From Candidatus Scatomorpha intestinavium (GTDB taxonomy: Bacteria > Bacillota > Clostridia > Oscillospirales > Oscillospiraceae), in the NCBI GenBank assembly GCA_018712985.1, contig DVGA01000101.1:1-43189 (forward strand): a DNA stretch of 43,189 bases, given 5' to 3'. The position numbers and the translations under genes are program-made. This document shows positions 17,875 to 26,149 of this stretch, one piece after another. The stretch's first letter is position 1. Each line of letters begins with the position of its first letter. A model generated the notes under the pieces. It had not been told where the DNA came from. It ran no database searches and saw nothing but the letters and a program-made list of their open reading frames with translations.

Positions 17875-18648
17875 ATGGAGCCTCCCTTTGACAGCGTGCA
17901 TGAGACCTGGCGCAGCCAGCTCGGTTCCGGCCCGGTGGAGGTTGCGGACTCCAGGGCCGTCGCCCTTGCTCGCGCCGCGGCGGTTGACGCCGCGGGCTTT
18001 GCCGCTCTCGGCGACGCGCTCTCGCGCCAGCTGAGATACCTTGAGGCCACCGAAGCCTATGGCCGCTCGCTGGAGCTTGAGCCCGGGAACATGCACGTCT
18101 ACCGCCGCCGCTGCGGTCGGCTGCTCTCAACGCTCCGGCTGAATGAGGCGCGGCACGGCCTGCTCTGCTGCCTTGTTGCCGGCTGGGATGAGCTCGATGT
18201 GAGATACCGCCTCGGTCTCTGCGGCTATATGTCCGGCGTCTACGGGCGGGCGATGGAGCAGTTCGAGCTGTGCATGCCGCTCGGCAGTGATGAAATGGGC
18301 ATTGCCGCGATCTACTGGCACACGCTCTGCGCGCTGCGCTCCGGCGCTGAGCCCGGGCTGCTCGCGGCGTATCACATCGGCATGGACGTCGGCCATCACA
18401 CGGCTTATGAAAAGGCCGTGCGCGTGTTCTGCGGCGAGGAGAGCCTTCCGGACGCGCTCGCCGAGCTCGGCGCAGAGCCGGACGACCTCGAATACGGCAT
18501 TACCGCTTACGGCCTCTCCGTTCTTCTGCAAAGCCGGGGCGAGGCCGAGGAGAGCCGCCGGCTGGCCGGGAGCGTGCTGCGGCGCGACTCCTTCTGGCCC
18601 GGCTATGCCTTTCTGGCGGCGTACAGTGACAAATACGGGAGCAGATGA
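17875..18648 (+). CDS. TPR-like helical repeat protein
   Basis: 257 residues, soluble, no signal peptide. The ATG is one base after the FmdE stop. Residues about 42-70 form a recognisable TPR pair (LGDALSRQLRYLEATEAYGR then SLELEPGN), and the remainder keeps helical hairpin spacing up to the C-terminus. TPR proteins usually hold partners together; which partner is unknown. The position at the end of the ABC-FmdE operon suggests it serves that system. No catalytic motif seen. Confidence 0.75.
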   Translation: MEPPFDSVHETWRSQLGSGPVEVADSRAVALARAAAVDAAGFAALGDALSRQLRYLEATEAYGRSLELEPGNMHVYRRRCGRLLSTLRLNEARHGLLCCLVAGWDELDVRYRLGLCGYMSGVYGRAMEQFELCMPLGSDEMGIAAIYWHTLCALRSGAEPGLLAAYHIGMDVGHHTAYEKAVRVFCGEESLPDALAELGAEPDDLEYGITAYGLSVLLQSRGEAEESRRLAGSVLRRDSFWPGYAFLAAYSDKYGSR

Positions 18649-18682
18649 AAAAACGAGCCGCGGGGAATACTCCCCGCGGCTC
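18648..18682 (-). terminator. Terminator of the flavodoxin gene
   Basis: GAGCCGCGGGGA and TCCCCGCGGCTC form a perfect 12-bp stem around ATAC (18655-18682). On the minus strand it is followed by GTTTTTTC, the correct U-tract; on the plus strand no U-tract follows, so it may only weakly stop the converging ABC operon. Confidence 0.8.
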
Positions 18683-18705
18683 GCGCCGTTGAAAAGGCTG
18701 CGCTT

Positions 18706-19179
18706 TTAATATATCGACGCCCACTGCCTGAGCGCGTCCGCCGAAAGGCGGCCGTTCAGCAGCTTGCCCTCCGCCACGTCGGCGCCGGGGCAGGCGGCGG
18801 CGAGCTCCTTCGAGACGTTGCCCATCCCGCTGCCGCCGGAGGTGGCAAAGGGTATCACGGTCCTGCCGGCGAAATCATAGCTCTCCAAAAAGCTGAGTAT
18901 GATTTTCGGCGCGGTGTACCACCATATCGGGAAACCGAGGAAAACGCGGTCGTACTGCGCGATATCCGCGGCCCTGTCCGCCATTTCCGGCCTGGAGGCG
19001 GGGTCGTTCATCTCAATTGTGCTGCGGGAGTTCCTGTCCTGCCAGTTCAGATCCGCACGGGTGTAGGCCGTAGCCGGCCTGATCTCGTAAGTGTCCGCCC
19101 CTATCGCGTCCGCGAGGGCCTGGGCCGCGCGCTTCGTCGTCCCGGTGGCGGAAAAATAAGCTACCAGTGTTTTGCCCAT
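18706..19179 (-). CDS. Flavodoxin
   Basis: 157 residues. The FMN phosphate loop is YFSATGTTKRAA (about 8-19), and the later flavin-contact regions GFPIWWYTAPKII and FATSGGSGMGN are clear, as in the Flavodoxin_4 group. It is a soluble one-electron carrier that can stand in for ferredoxin, fitting a ferredoxin-dependent anaerobe. It is transcribed alone between two terminators. Confidence 0.92.
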   Translation of the reverse strand: MGKTLVAYFSATGTTKRAAQALADAIGADTYEIRPATAYTRADLNWQDRNSRSTIEMNDPASRPEMADRAADIAQYDRVFLGFPIWWYTAPKIILSFLESYDFAGRTVIPFATSGGSGMGNVSKELAAACPGADVAEGKLLNGRLSADALRQWASIY

Positions 19180-19223
19180 AATTCATCGCTCCTTGACGGG
19201 TCAATCCCGGTTTTGCAGTACAT

Positions 19224-19252
19224 ATTATAACCCCATCCGCCCGCGATGTCTA
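19224..19252 (-). promoter_or_regulatory. Promoter of the flavodoxin gene
   Basis: On the minus strand TAGACA, 17-bp spacer, TATAAT; the gene starts about 45 bp downstream. The -35 matches 5 of 6. Confidence 0.65.
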
Positions 19253-19300
19253 ATGCCCATGTTTTATCGCTTCCCATGCGCGCAGGGCATTGGCGCAAAC

Positions 19301-19328
19301 GCCCCCGGCTGTGAATACAGCCGGGGGC
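19301..19328 (-). terminator. Hairpin behind nadE, probable terminator
   Basis: GCCCCCGGCTGT and ACAGCCGGGGGC form a perfect 12-bp stem with a GAAT loop. The following U-tract on the minus strand is weak (GTTTGCG), so this could also act mainly as an mRNA 3'-end protector. Confidence 0.6.
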
Positions 19329-19358
19329 TCAGCTTGTCCGTTTCAGTTTTTGGAGAAA

Positions 19359-21254
19359 TCATTTCTCCGGCATCCGCTGCTCGAGCCAGAGCGCGCTGCA
19401 CGCGTCCGACGGCATCTTGTGCCCGTCGCGCGGGGAGAGGGTGAAGCTCATGACCGCCGGGCCGTCCGCCGAGGCGCTGCGCTTGAACTGCTGCGAGAAG
19501 AATCGGCGGCAGTAGCTCTTCAGCCAGAAGAGCAGCGTCTCGCGGTCGAACATGCCCTCGAAGGCGATTTCCGCCAGGCGGAGCACCTTCTCCGGGCTCC
19601 CGCCGCGCATCACCATGTGGTAGAGGAAGAAGTCCTGGAGTATATACGGCCCCACGGAGTCCTCGCTCTTTTGCAGCAGCTCGCCCTGCTCGCCTATCGG
19701 CAGGAGCTCGGGCGTCACCGGGGTGTCCCATATGTCGTGCAGCGCGGCGGCGAGCACAGCGTCGTCCGTCGTCTCGGAGATGTATTTCACCACAGCGCGC
19801 ACCATGGTCTTGGTCATGCCGGCGTTGATGTCATAGTTGGATATCTGGTCGCCGTTATAGGTGCACCAGCCGTCCGCCTGCTCGCTGAGGTCCTTGGTGC
19901 CGACGTCGAGGCCGCCCACCTTGTTGGCGATGTCGAGCAGCACCATCGTGCGCTCGCGCGCCTGAGCGTTTTCAAAGACGACGCTGTGGTCGTTCAGGTC
20001 GTGGCCTATCGTCTCGAAGTGCTTTTTCACGCTCTCGCCTATCGGGATCACGCGCAGCTCCGCGCCGAGCTGTTCGGCGATGGTGATGGCGTTGTTCTTC
20101 GTGCGGTCCGTGGTGCCGAAGCAGGGCATAGTCACGGCGACGATGTTTTTGCGCGGCAGTGAGCAGAGGTCCATGGCCTTGGCGCAGGCGAGCATGACGA
20201 GCGTGGAGTCCACGCCGCCGGAGACGCCGATCACGGGCCGCCAGCAGTTCGTGTACTGCATGCGCTTGATGAGGCCCTCGGCCTGGATGGTCAGGCAGCG
20301 CTCGGCGAACTCGCCGAGGTCCCCGTCGGGGACGAAGGGCTCGCGCTTTATGCGCCGCGTGAGCGCGGTGTCCGCCTGCTCCAGCTCCCAGAAGCAGTGG
20401 TCGGCGCCACGACAGCTCATCCCGTCGTAGGTCTGCTCGCGTATACGCGCGCCGCAGAGGTTGAAAACGTCGGTCTCGCTGACGGCCATGCCGGAGCCGC
20501 TCTCGCTCACGGCGAGCGTCTCGCCGTCGTCCACCACGGCGCAGAGGCCGTAATAGGTCTTGTCCGTGGTGCTCTCGCCCCGGCCCGGGGCGGCGGAGAC
20601 GGCGGCGCAGTGCAGCCTCTTCGTGTCCGCCTCCAGGGCGGCGAGGGTCTCGCGCCTTGACTGCACGCTCATCGGCTCGTCGCTCAGCTCGGCGATAACG
20701 GTGGCTCCGGAAGCGCAGAGAGCGGCGGTGGGCGGCACGGCCAGCTTCCTGTCGGCGGCGAACCGCACCGCCACGGAAAGGCCGTTTATCGCGCCGTCCG
20801 CGCTATATATGATGGCGCTCCCGGCGCGGCAGCAGTTTTCACCGCCGAGGTCCACTACTTCGATCTCGCCCTCGGGCAAGGCGGAAAACACCGTGCCGCG
20901 CACGTTGGCGCGGGCGGTAAAGCCCAGCACTTCCCCGCCGCACACGGCGGCGGCAGCGCTGTACAATTTCCCGCCACACGCGAGGGGCAGGCCGACGACG
21001 ACGAGCATGTCGCTGCCCGCGGTGGCCTCCGCCACGCGGAGCAGGGCCTCCATCGCCGCGTCCGTCAGCGTGCGCTGATAGAAGAGGTGGCCGCAGGTGC
21101 AGCCCGTCAGGCACAGCTCGGGGAACACGAGCGCCTTCACGCCGAGGGCTTCGGCCTCTTTGATTTTTTCTATAACCTTCTTTGCGTTGTAAGCCGGGTC
21201 GGCCACCCGTATCTCCGGGGCCGCGGCGGCGACTTTCAGGAAACCGTCCTTCAT
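19359..21254 (-). CDS. nadE: NAD synthase with degenerate glutaminase domain
   Basis: 631 residues, the length of glutamine-dependent NAD synthases (nitrilase-type glutaminase plus synthetase). The synthetase half looks intact: ATP loop GVSGGVDSTLVML (343-355) and GTKDLSEQADGWCTYNGDQ. In the glutaminase half the triad Glu is kept (FPELCLTG, Glu46), but the loop that should carry the catalytic Lys (usual KxxLPNYxEFYE) reads ARANVRGTVFSALPEGE, and the usual nucleophile block EICEDLW is replaced by AVRFAADRKLAVPP, with no cysteine. I infer an enzyme fed by free ammonia. It overlaps the upstream gene by 4 bp (ATGA). Confidence 0.92.
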   Translation of the reverse strand: MKDGFLKVAAAAPEIRVADPAYNAKKVIEKIKEAEALGVKALVFPELCLTGCTCGHLFYQRTLTDAAMEALLRVAEATAGSDMLVVVGLPLACGGKLYSAAAAVCGGEVLGFTARANVRGTVFSALPEGEIEVVDLGGENCCRAGSAIIYSADGAINGLSVAVRFAADRKLAVPPTAALCASGATVIAELSDEPMSVQSRRETLAALEADTKRLHCAAVSAAPGRGESTTDKTYYGLCAVVDDGETLAVSESGSGMAVSETDVFNLCGARIREQTYDGMSCRGADHCFWELEQADTALTRRIKREPFVPDGDLGEFAERCLTIQAEGLIKRMQYTNCWRPVIGVSGGVDSTLVMLACAKAMDLCSLPRKNIVAVTMPCFGTTDRTKNNAITIAEQLGAELRVIPIGESVKKHFETIGHDLNDHSVVFENAQARERTMVLLDIANKVGGLDVGTKDLSEQADGWCTYNGDQISNYDINAGMTKTMVRAVVKYISETTDDAVLAAALHDIWDTPVTPELLPIGEQGELLQKSEDSVGPYILQDFFLYHMVMRGGSPEKVLRLAEIAFEGMFDRETLLFWLKSYCRRFFSQQFKRSASADGPAVMSFTLSPRDGHKMPSDACSALWLEQRMPEK

Positions 21255-23296
21255 TCTGTTACCATCACCCTGTTCTCAGTTATCGCGCCCTCGGGCGCGT
21301 AGTCCACATTCATTTCGGGGAGCACGTCCGAGAAATCCGGCCCCGAAGCGCCGAAGAATTCGGCGTCCATCAGCTCGCGCACGACCTCGATGAGCCGCAT
21401 CCCCGCGCTGTCCAAAAGCCCGTCCGGCACGTCGGCCGTCTCGCCGTCCTTTGAGACGAAATACGGCCACTGCCAGGCGGTGTACGCCTCGCTCAGCGCG
21501 CCGCAGAGCCGCCACCAGCTATTGAGCCCTATCGACGCCGCGTTCAGCGCCGAAAGGCCGAGCGCCGTGCTGGAGGTGTCCGATACCGTCCCCGGCTCCG
21601 CGGGCAGGTAGCGCACATCGTTCGACCATATGACATAGTCGGTACAGTACATTTCCGCATAGTCCTCAGCCGTCCAGTCCGCGGCGCTGGCAGGGCACAT
21701 GCCGAGCGCGCTGTAGACCGTCTCGCTGTCCGAGAGCGGCAGGCCCGGCTTGTGGTCGCCGAAAAAGATTATCACCGTCGGCTCCGCGCACTGCGAGAAA
21801 TACTCCACAAGCTTCCCCAGCGAGGCCGAGGCGTCCGCCGCACCCTCCACCACTGAGGCGAACACGCCCTCGTCCTCCCCCTCAAGCGGGCTCGTGAAGG
21901 GCCAGTGGTACTCGCCGTATTTGTCCGCGGTGTACGGCGTGTGGTTTTCCATGGTTATGCCCCAGATGAACACGGGCGAATTCTCCGTCTCGCGCTCATA
22001 GAGGTCTATGATGAGGTCGGCCATATAGTCGTCGGAATAGAACTCCCCGGCTATCTTGCCCGACATGTAGCCCCAGTAATCCGGCGCGGCGGCCGCGTCC
22101 GGGTCTATGGCAGCGAAATCGTCGGAGAAGAATATCTCGTCGAAGCCGAGCTGTGAATACAGACCCTCGCGCCCGTATATCCCGTCGTTGAAGGTGTGGA
22201 TATACGCCGTGTAGTACCCGGCGTCCTGGAAGAGCACCGGCACCGGGGGAGTTTTCAGCAGCTCAGATGCCTCCCACTCGTAAATATTCTGGTCGCTGTC
22301 GAAAAACCGGCTGTTTATGCCGGTAAACACCTCCATCTCGATGTTGGAGGTGCCGTACCCGAGCGTGTGGGTATAGAACTTCCCGGAGACGCCCTGCTCC
22401 TGAACGGCGTGGAAATCCGCCACCGGGTCGCTCTCGAACTCCACCCCAGGGAGCTCCGTCACGTCAAAGAAGGACTCCGAGAGCACGAAAATGACGTTCG
22501 GTGCCTCCTCCCCGCCCGTTTCGGGCTCGTAGGAGAGGGCGAATTCCTCCGCGTCGTCAATGAGCCGCTCCTCGCGCGTCCGCCCATCGGTGGGTTCAGG
22601 CGTTTCCGCCGCGCCCGCCGCGCTGCCGGTGAGCACCACTGAGCGCCAGAGCCCGAGCAGCGTCCCGCAGCGGGCGTTGACGTACGCCTGGGAATAGGCG
22701 GTCCCCGCCGTCCGCCCCGCGCCCGCGGGGCCGTAAAACCAGCCCTCGGCCCAGGATGGCACGCAGTAGAGGCCGACAAAGAGCGCCGCGGAGGCGATCG
22801 CGGTGGCGAGCGAGCTCCGCACGGGCATGCGCAGCACGCGGGAGGCGAAAAACAGCCCCGCGAGCGCGGCTATGGCTACGGCAAACGCCGCCACAGTTAG
22901 CGCGGAGACGGTTATGGAGGCGCTGTTGAGCTCCACTATCCCGCCGAGGCGCGTCACGAGGTTCAGGTCGGACAGGTACAGCGGCGTGGAGGTTATGAGC
23001 GTCTTGTAGTAGTTCGCGGTGACGAGCGCGAGCGCGGCGAGGGCCGTTATGGCCCCGGCGGCGAACAGGCTCCTGAAAAGGCAGCCGAGCGCGCAGACGA
23101 TGAGCGCGAGGAAGAGCTCCGTGGCCAGCGCCTCAGGCGAGCAGCCAAAGGCGTAAACCGCCGCCTCCGCTATGCTCTGCTCCTCGATTACGGCGGCCGC
23201 AAACGTGAGTATCAGCGAGAAAACAAAGCTCGCCGCGGCGGAGAGCAGCGGGAGATAGTCCCGCAGCCGCCCCGCCGCAATGCGTGGTGAGTTCAT
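21251..23296 (-). CDS. LTA-synthase/sulfatase-family membrane enzyme
   Basis: 681 residues. About five N-terminal membrane helices (15-200) precede a large extracellular alkaline-phosphatase-fold domain. Sequence marks are VIFVLSESFFDVTELPGV (metal Glu), YGTSNIEMEVFTGINS with the nucleophile Thr, GITMENHTPYTADKY, and the metal-binding IIFFGDHKPGLP. Such enzymes transfer glycerol-phosphate or phosphoethanolamine to envelope glycans or lipids. The exact acceptor is not evident. The start has no clear ribosome-binding site and lies 6 bp from the glyS stop, so re-initiation is likely. Confidence 0.88.
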   Translation of the reverse strand: MNSPRIAAGRLRDYLPLLSAAASFVFSLILTFAAAVIEEQSIAEAAVYAFGCSPEALATELFLALIVCALGCLFRSLFAAGAITALAALALVTANYYKTLITSTPLYLSDLNLVTRLGGIVELNSASITVSALTVAAFAVAIAALAGLFFASRVLRMPVRSSLATAIASAALFVGLYCVPSWAEGWFYGPAGAGRTAGTAYSQAYVNARCGTLLGLWRSVVLTGSAAGAAETPEPTDGRTREERLIDDAEEFALSYEPETGGEEAPNVIFVLSESFFDVTELPGVEFESDPVADFHAVQEQGVSGKFYTHTLGYGTSNIEMEVFTGINSRFFDSDQNIYEWEASELLKTPPVPVLFQDAGYYTAYIHTFNDGIYGREGLYSQLGFDEIFFSDDFAAIDPDAAAAPDYWGYMSGKIAGEFYSDDYMADLIIDLYERETENSPVFIWGITMENHTPYTADKYGEYHWPFTSPLEGEDEGVFASVVEGAADASASLGKLVEYFSQCAEPTVIIFFGDHKPGLPLSDSETVYSALGMCPASAADWTAEDYAEMYCTDYVIWSNDVRYLPAEPGTVSDTSSTALGLSALNAASIGLNSWWRLCGALSEAYTAWQWPYFVSKDGETADVPDGLLDSAGMRLIEVVRELMDAEFFGASGPDFSDVLPEMNVDYAPEGAITENRVMVTE

Positions 23297-23302
23297 TTTT
23301 TA

Positions 23303-24727
23303 TCAGTAGGCAAGTTTTTCAGCGAGGTAGGCCTTGAGCTCGGAGATGGGCAGGCGCACCTGCTGCATGCTGTCGCGCTCGCGGACGGTGACGCAGTGGT
23401 CGGCCTCGGTCTTGTCGTCGCCGACGGTGGTGAAGTCGAGCGTCACGCAGTACGGCGTGCCTATCTCGTCCTGGCGGCGGTAGCGCTTGCCGATGGAGCC
23501 GGTGTCGTCATATTCGCACATGAAGTCCTTCGAGAGCTCGGCGTACAGCTCGCGCGCCGGGCCGGAGAGCACTTCCTTCTTGGAGAGCGGCAGCACGGCG
23601 ACCTTTATTGGCGCGAGCGCGGGGTGCAGGCGCAGCACGACACGCGTGTCCTTCTTCGCCTCGTCCACGACCTCCTCGTCGTAGGCGTCCACAAGGAAGG
23701 CGAGGGTGACGCGGTCGGCGCCGAGGCTGGGCTCGACGACGTAGGGCACATAGTGCTCGCCCTTCTCCTGGTCGAAATACGTGAGGTCCTGCCCGGAGTG
23801 GGTCTGGTGCTGGGTGAGGTCGTAGTCCGTGCGGTCCGCAACGCCCCAGAGCTCGCCCCAGCCGAAGGGGAACAAATACTCAAAGTCCGTCGTCGCTTTG
23901 GAGTAAAAGGCCAGCTCGGCCGGGTCGTGGTCGCGCAGGCGGAGGTTTTCCTCCCTCATGCCCAGGCCGGTGAGCCAGTCGCGGCAGAAGCCGCGCCAGT
24001 AGGCGAACCACTCGAGGTCCGTGCCCGGCTCGCAGAAGAATTCGAGCTCCATCTGCTCGAATTCGCGGATGCGGAAGATGAAGTTGCCCGGGGTTATCTC
24101 GTTGCGGAAGCTCTTGCCTATCTGGCAGACGCCGAAGGGTATCTTCCTGCGGGTGGTGCGCTGGATGTTCTTGAAGTTGACAAATATGCCCTGGGCGGTC
24201 TCCGGCCGGAGATAGACCTCGCTGGCCGTGTCCTCGGTGACGCCCTGGTGGGTTTTGAACATCAGGTTGAACTTGCGTATATCGGTGAAGTCGCACTTGC
24301 CGCAGACCGGGCAGGGGATATTGTGCTCGCGGATGAAGGCGACCATTTCCTCATTGGACATCGCCTCGGCGGAGACGCCCTCCATCGGGTTTTCGGCCAG
24401 CCAGTCCTCGATGAGCTTATCCGCGCGGTGGCGGCTCTTGCAGCTTTTGCAGTCTATGAGCGGGTCGTTGAAGGTCGTGACGTGGCCGGATGCCACCCAA
24501 ACCTGCGGGTTCATGAGTATCGCGCTGTCGAGCCCCACGTTGTAGGGGTTTTCCTGCACGAATTTCTTCCACCAGGCCCTCTTGATGTTGTTCTTGAGCT
24601 CCACGCCGAGCGGGCCGTAATCCCAGCTGTTGGCAAGGCCGCCGTAGATTTCGCTGCCGGCGTAGATGAAGCCGCGGTTCTTGCAGAGGGCGACAAGCTT
24701 CTCCATGGTCTTTTCGCTGTTTAACAT
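23303..24727 (-). CDS. glyS: Glycyl-tRNA synthetase, dimeric type
   Basis: 474 residues, the alpha2 class II enzyme found in many Firmicutes and Archaea. It starts with [20 protein letters not shown] and has [17 protein letters not shown], the zinc-binding CKSC and CPVC pairs in the insertion (about 94-142), motif 2 region [20 protein letters not shown], motif 3 near [17 protein letters not shown] and a C-terminal anticodon-binding domain. First gene of glyS-ltaS-like-nadE. The start has GGAAAGGAAG 7 nt upstream. No T-box is visible in the leader. Confidence 0.97.
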   Translation of the reverse strand: MLNSEKTMEKLVALCKNRGFIYAGSEIYGGLANSWDYGPLGVELKNNIKRAWWKKFVQENPYNVGLDSAILMNPQVWVASGHVTTFNDPLIDCKSCKSRHRADKLIEDWLAENPMEGVSAEAMSNEEMVAFIREHNIPCPVCGKCDFTDIRKFNLMFKTHQGVTEDTASEVYLRPETAQGIFVNFKNIQRTTRRKIPFGVCQIGKSFRNEITPGNFIFRIREFEQMELEFFCEPGTDLEWFAYWRGFCRDWLTGLGMREENLRLRDHDPAELAFYSKATTDFEYLFPFGWGELWGVADRTDYDLTQHQTHSGQDLTYFDQEKGEHYVPYVVEPSLGADRVTLAFLVDAYDEEVVDEAKKDTRVVLRLHPALAPIKVAVLPLSKKEVLSGPARELYAELSKDFMCEYDDTGSIGKRYRRQDEIGTPYCVTLDFTTVGDDKTEADHCVTVRERDSMQQVRLPISELKAYLAEKLAY

Positions 24728-24743
24728 GAATATACTTCCTTTC

Positions 24744-24795
24744 CCGCAGATGGCTTCTGCGGAGATTTACACGGGCCGGAAAGTGTGATATTATA
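24744..24795 (-). promoter_or_regulatory. Leader of glyS: candidate -10 and small hairpin
   Basis: On the minus strand a TATAAT lies at 24795-24790, without a good -35 at 16-18 bp. A 7-bp hairpin, CCGCAGA/TCTGCGG (24744-24762), sits just before the ribosome-binding site. The leader is too short and lacks the conserved elements for a T-box. Confidence 0.35.
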
Positions 24796-24899
24796 TCCGA
24801 TACGGCGCGCTCCCCGGCGCGACGAATATCTTATCACAAATTCCGAGCCATATCAACATAAGTTAAACTTTAGATTAATTTAAGGTAACGGTGATAAAA

Positions 24900-26129
24900 A
24901 TGAAAAAGACAATACTCAGGAATTATGCCAGGCTCATCGTCCGCACCGGCGCTAATGTGCAGAAAGGGCAGAGCGTCCTGGTCTACGCCGGGCTGGACCA
25001 GCCCGAATTCGTGGAGATGGTGGCCGACGAGGCATATAAGGCCGGCGCGGCCGAGGTGGAGGTCGTCTGGCAGCACCAGCCGCTCACGAAGCTGAACGTC
25101 CGGCACAAGAGCGTGAAGCGCCTCGGCGAGGTGAAGGACTGGGAGATAGCCAAGCAGCGCTGGCAGGCGGACACCCTCCCCGCCCGCATACACATCATAA
25201 GCGACGACCCGGACGGCCTCGCCGGGATGAACCAGGCGAAGTACGCCAAGGGCATGCAGGCGCGCTACGCCGTGCTCAAGCCCTTCATAGACGCGCGCGA
25301 GAACCGCGAGCAGTGGTGCATCGCCGCCGTGCCCGGCGCGAAGTGGGCGAAGAAGGTCTTCCCCTCCCTGCCGAAGGGCCGCGCGGTCGAGGCCCTGTGG
25401 GAGGCCATACTCTCCTGCTCCCGCGCGCTCGAGGGCGACCCGATACAGAACTGGGTGGAGCACGACGCGTATCTCGCCTCCCGCTGCGAGCACCTCAACT
25501 CCCTCGGCCTTGTCGCACTCGAATACAGGTCCGCCAACGGCACGGATTTCCGCGTGGGCCTCATACCCGAGGCGCAGTTCATCGGCGGCGGCGAGCGCAT
25601 AAGGATAAACGGCGTCCTCACCAACCCGAACATCCCCAGCGAGGAGGTTTTTATCACCCCGAAGGCCGGGGAGGCCGAGGGCATAGTGTACGCCACTCGC
25701 CCGCTCTCCTTCCAGGGCGTGCTCATCGAGGACTTCAGCGTCCGCTTTGAAAACGGCCGCGCCGTGGAGGTCCACGCCGGCAAGAACGAGGACGCCCTCC
25801 GGCAGCTCATAAGCATGGACGAGGGCTCGTGCATGCTCGGCGAGTGCGCGCTCGTACCCTACGACAGCCCGATAAGGAACAGTGGGATAATGTTCTACAA
25901 CACCCTCTTCGACGAAAACGCCGCCTGCCACCTCGCGCTCGGCAGGGGCTATTCGAGCAACATCCGCGACTACGACAAATACAGCCTTGAGGAACTGCGC
26001 GCCCTCGGCGTGAACGACTCCATGGTGCACGAGGACTTCATGATAGGCTCCGAGGACCTGAGCGTCACCGGCGTGACGGCCTCCGGGGAGCGCGTGGAAA
26101 TATTCAGGAACGGCGGCTGGGCGTTCTGA
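24900..26129 (+). CDS. M29-family metallo-aminopeptidase
   Basis: 409 residues, typical length. The ATG at 24900 is preferred over a GTG 9 bp upstream because GGTGAT precedes it and the GTG lies inside that site. Family metal and active-site blocks are EEVFITPKAGEAEGIVY, LGECALVPYDSP, FYNTLFDENAACHLALGRGY and VHEDFMIGSEDL (Glu, Glu, His, Tyr, His and Asp as in AmpS/AmpT). It removes N-terminal residues from peptides in the cytoplasm, fitting an amino-acid fermenter. Confidence 0.94.
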   Translation: MKKTILRNYARLIVRTGANVQKGQSVLVYAGLDQPEFVEMVADEAYKAGAAEVEVVWQHQPLTKLNVRHKSVKRLGEVKDWEIAKQRWQADTLPARIHIISDDPDGLAGMNQAKYAKGMQARYAVLKPFIDARENREQWCIAAVPGAKWAKKVFPSLPKGRAVEALWEAILSCSRALEGDPIQNWVEHDAYLASRCEHLNSLGLVALEYRSANGTDFRVGLIPEAQFIGGGERIRINGVLTNPNIPSEEVFITPKAGEAEGIVYATRPLSFQGVLIEDFSVRFENGRAVEVHAGKNEDALRQLISMDEGSCMLGECALVPYDSPIRNSGIMFYNTLFDENAACHLALGRGYSSNIRDYDKYSLEELRALGVNDSMVHEDFMIGSEDLSVTGVTASGERVEIFRNGGWAF

Positions 26130-26149
26130 TGCCCGGCACGGAGGACAAG

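Noticed and set aside
23396-24724. Long open frame opposite glyS (442 codons), and similar ones opposite nadE, apgM, the M29 peptidase and the CoA-transferase
   Set aside because: These are mirror frames of confident genes, with low-complexity composition, no ribosome-binding sites and no recognisable domain.
24728-24890. Possible T-box upstream of glyS
   Set aside because: No T-box bulge, specifier stem or antiterminator could be found; the leader from the likely -10 is only about 60 nt.
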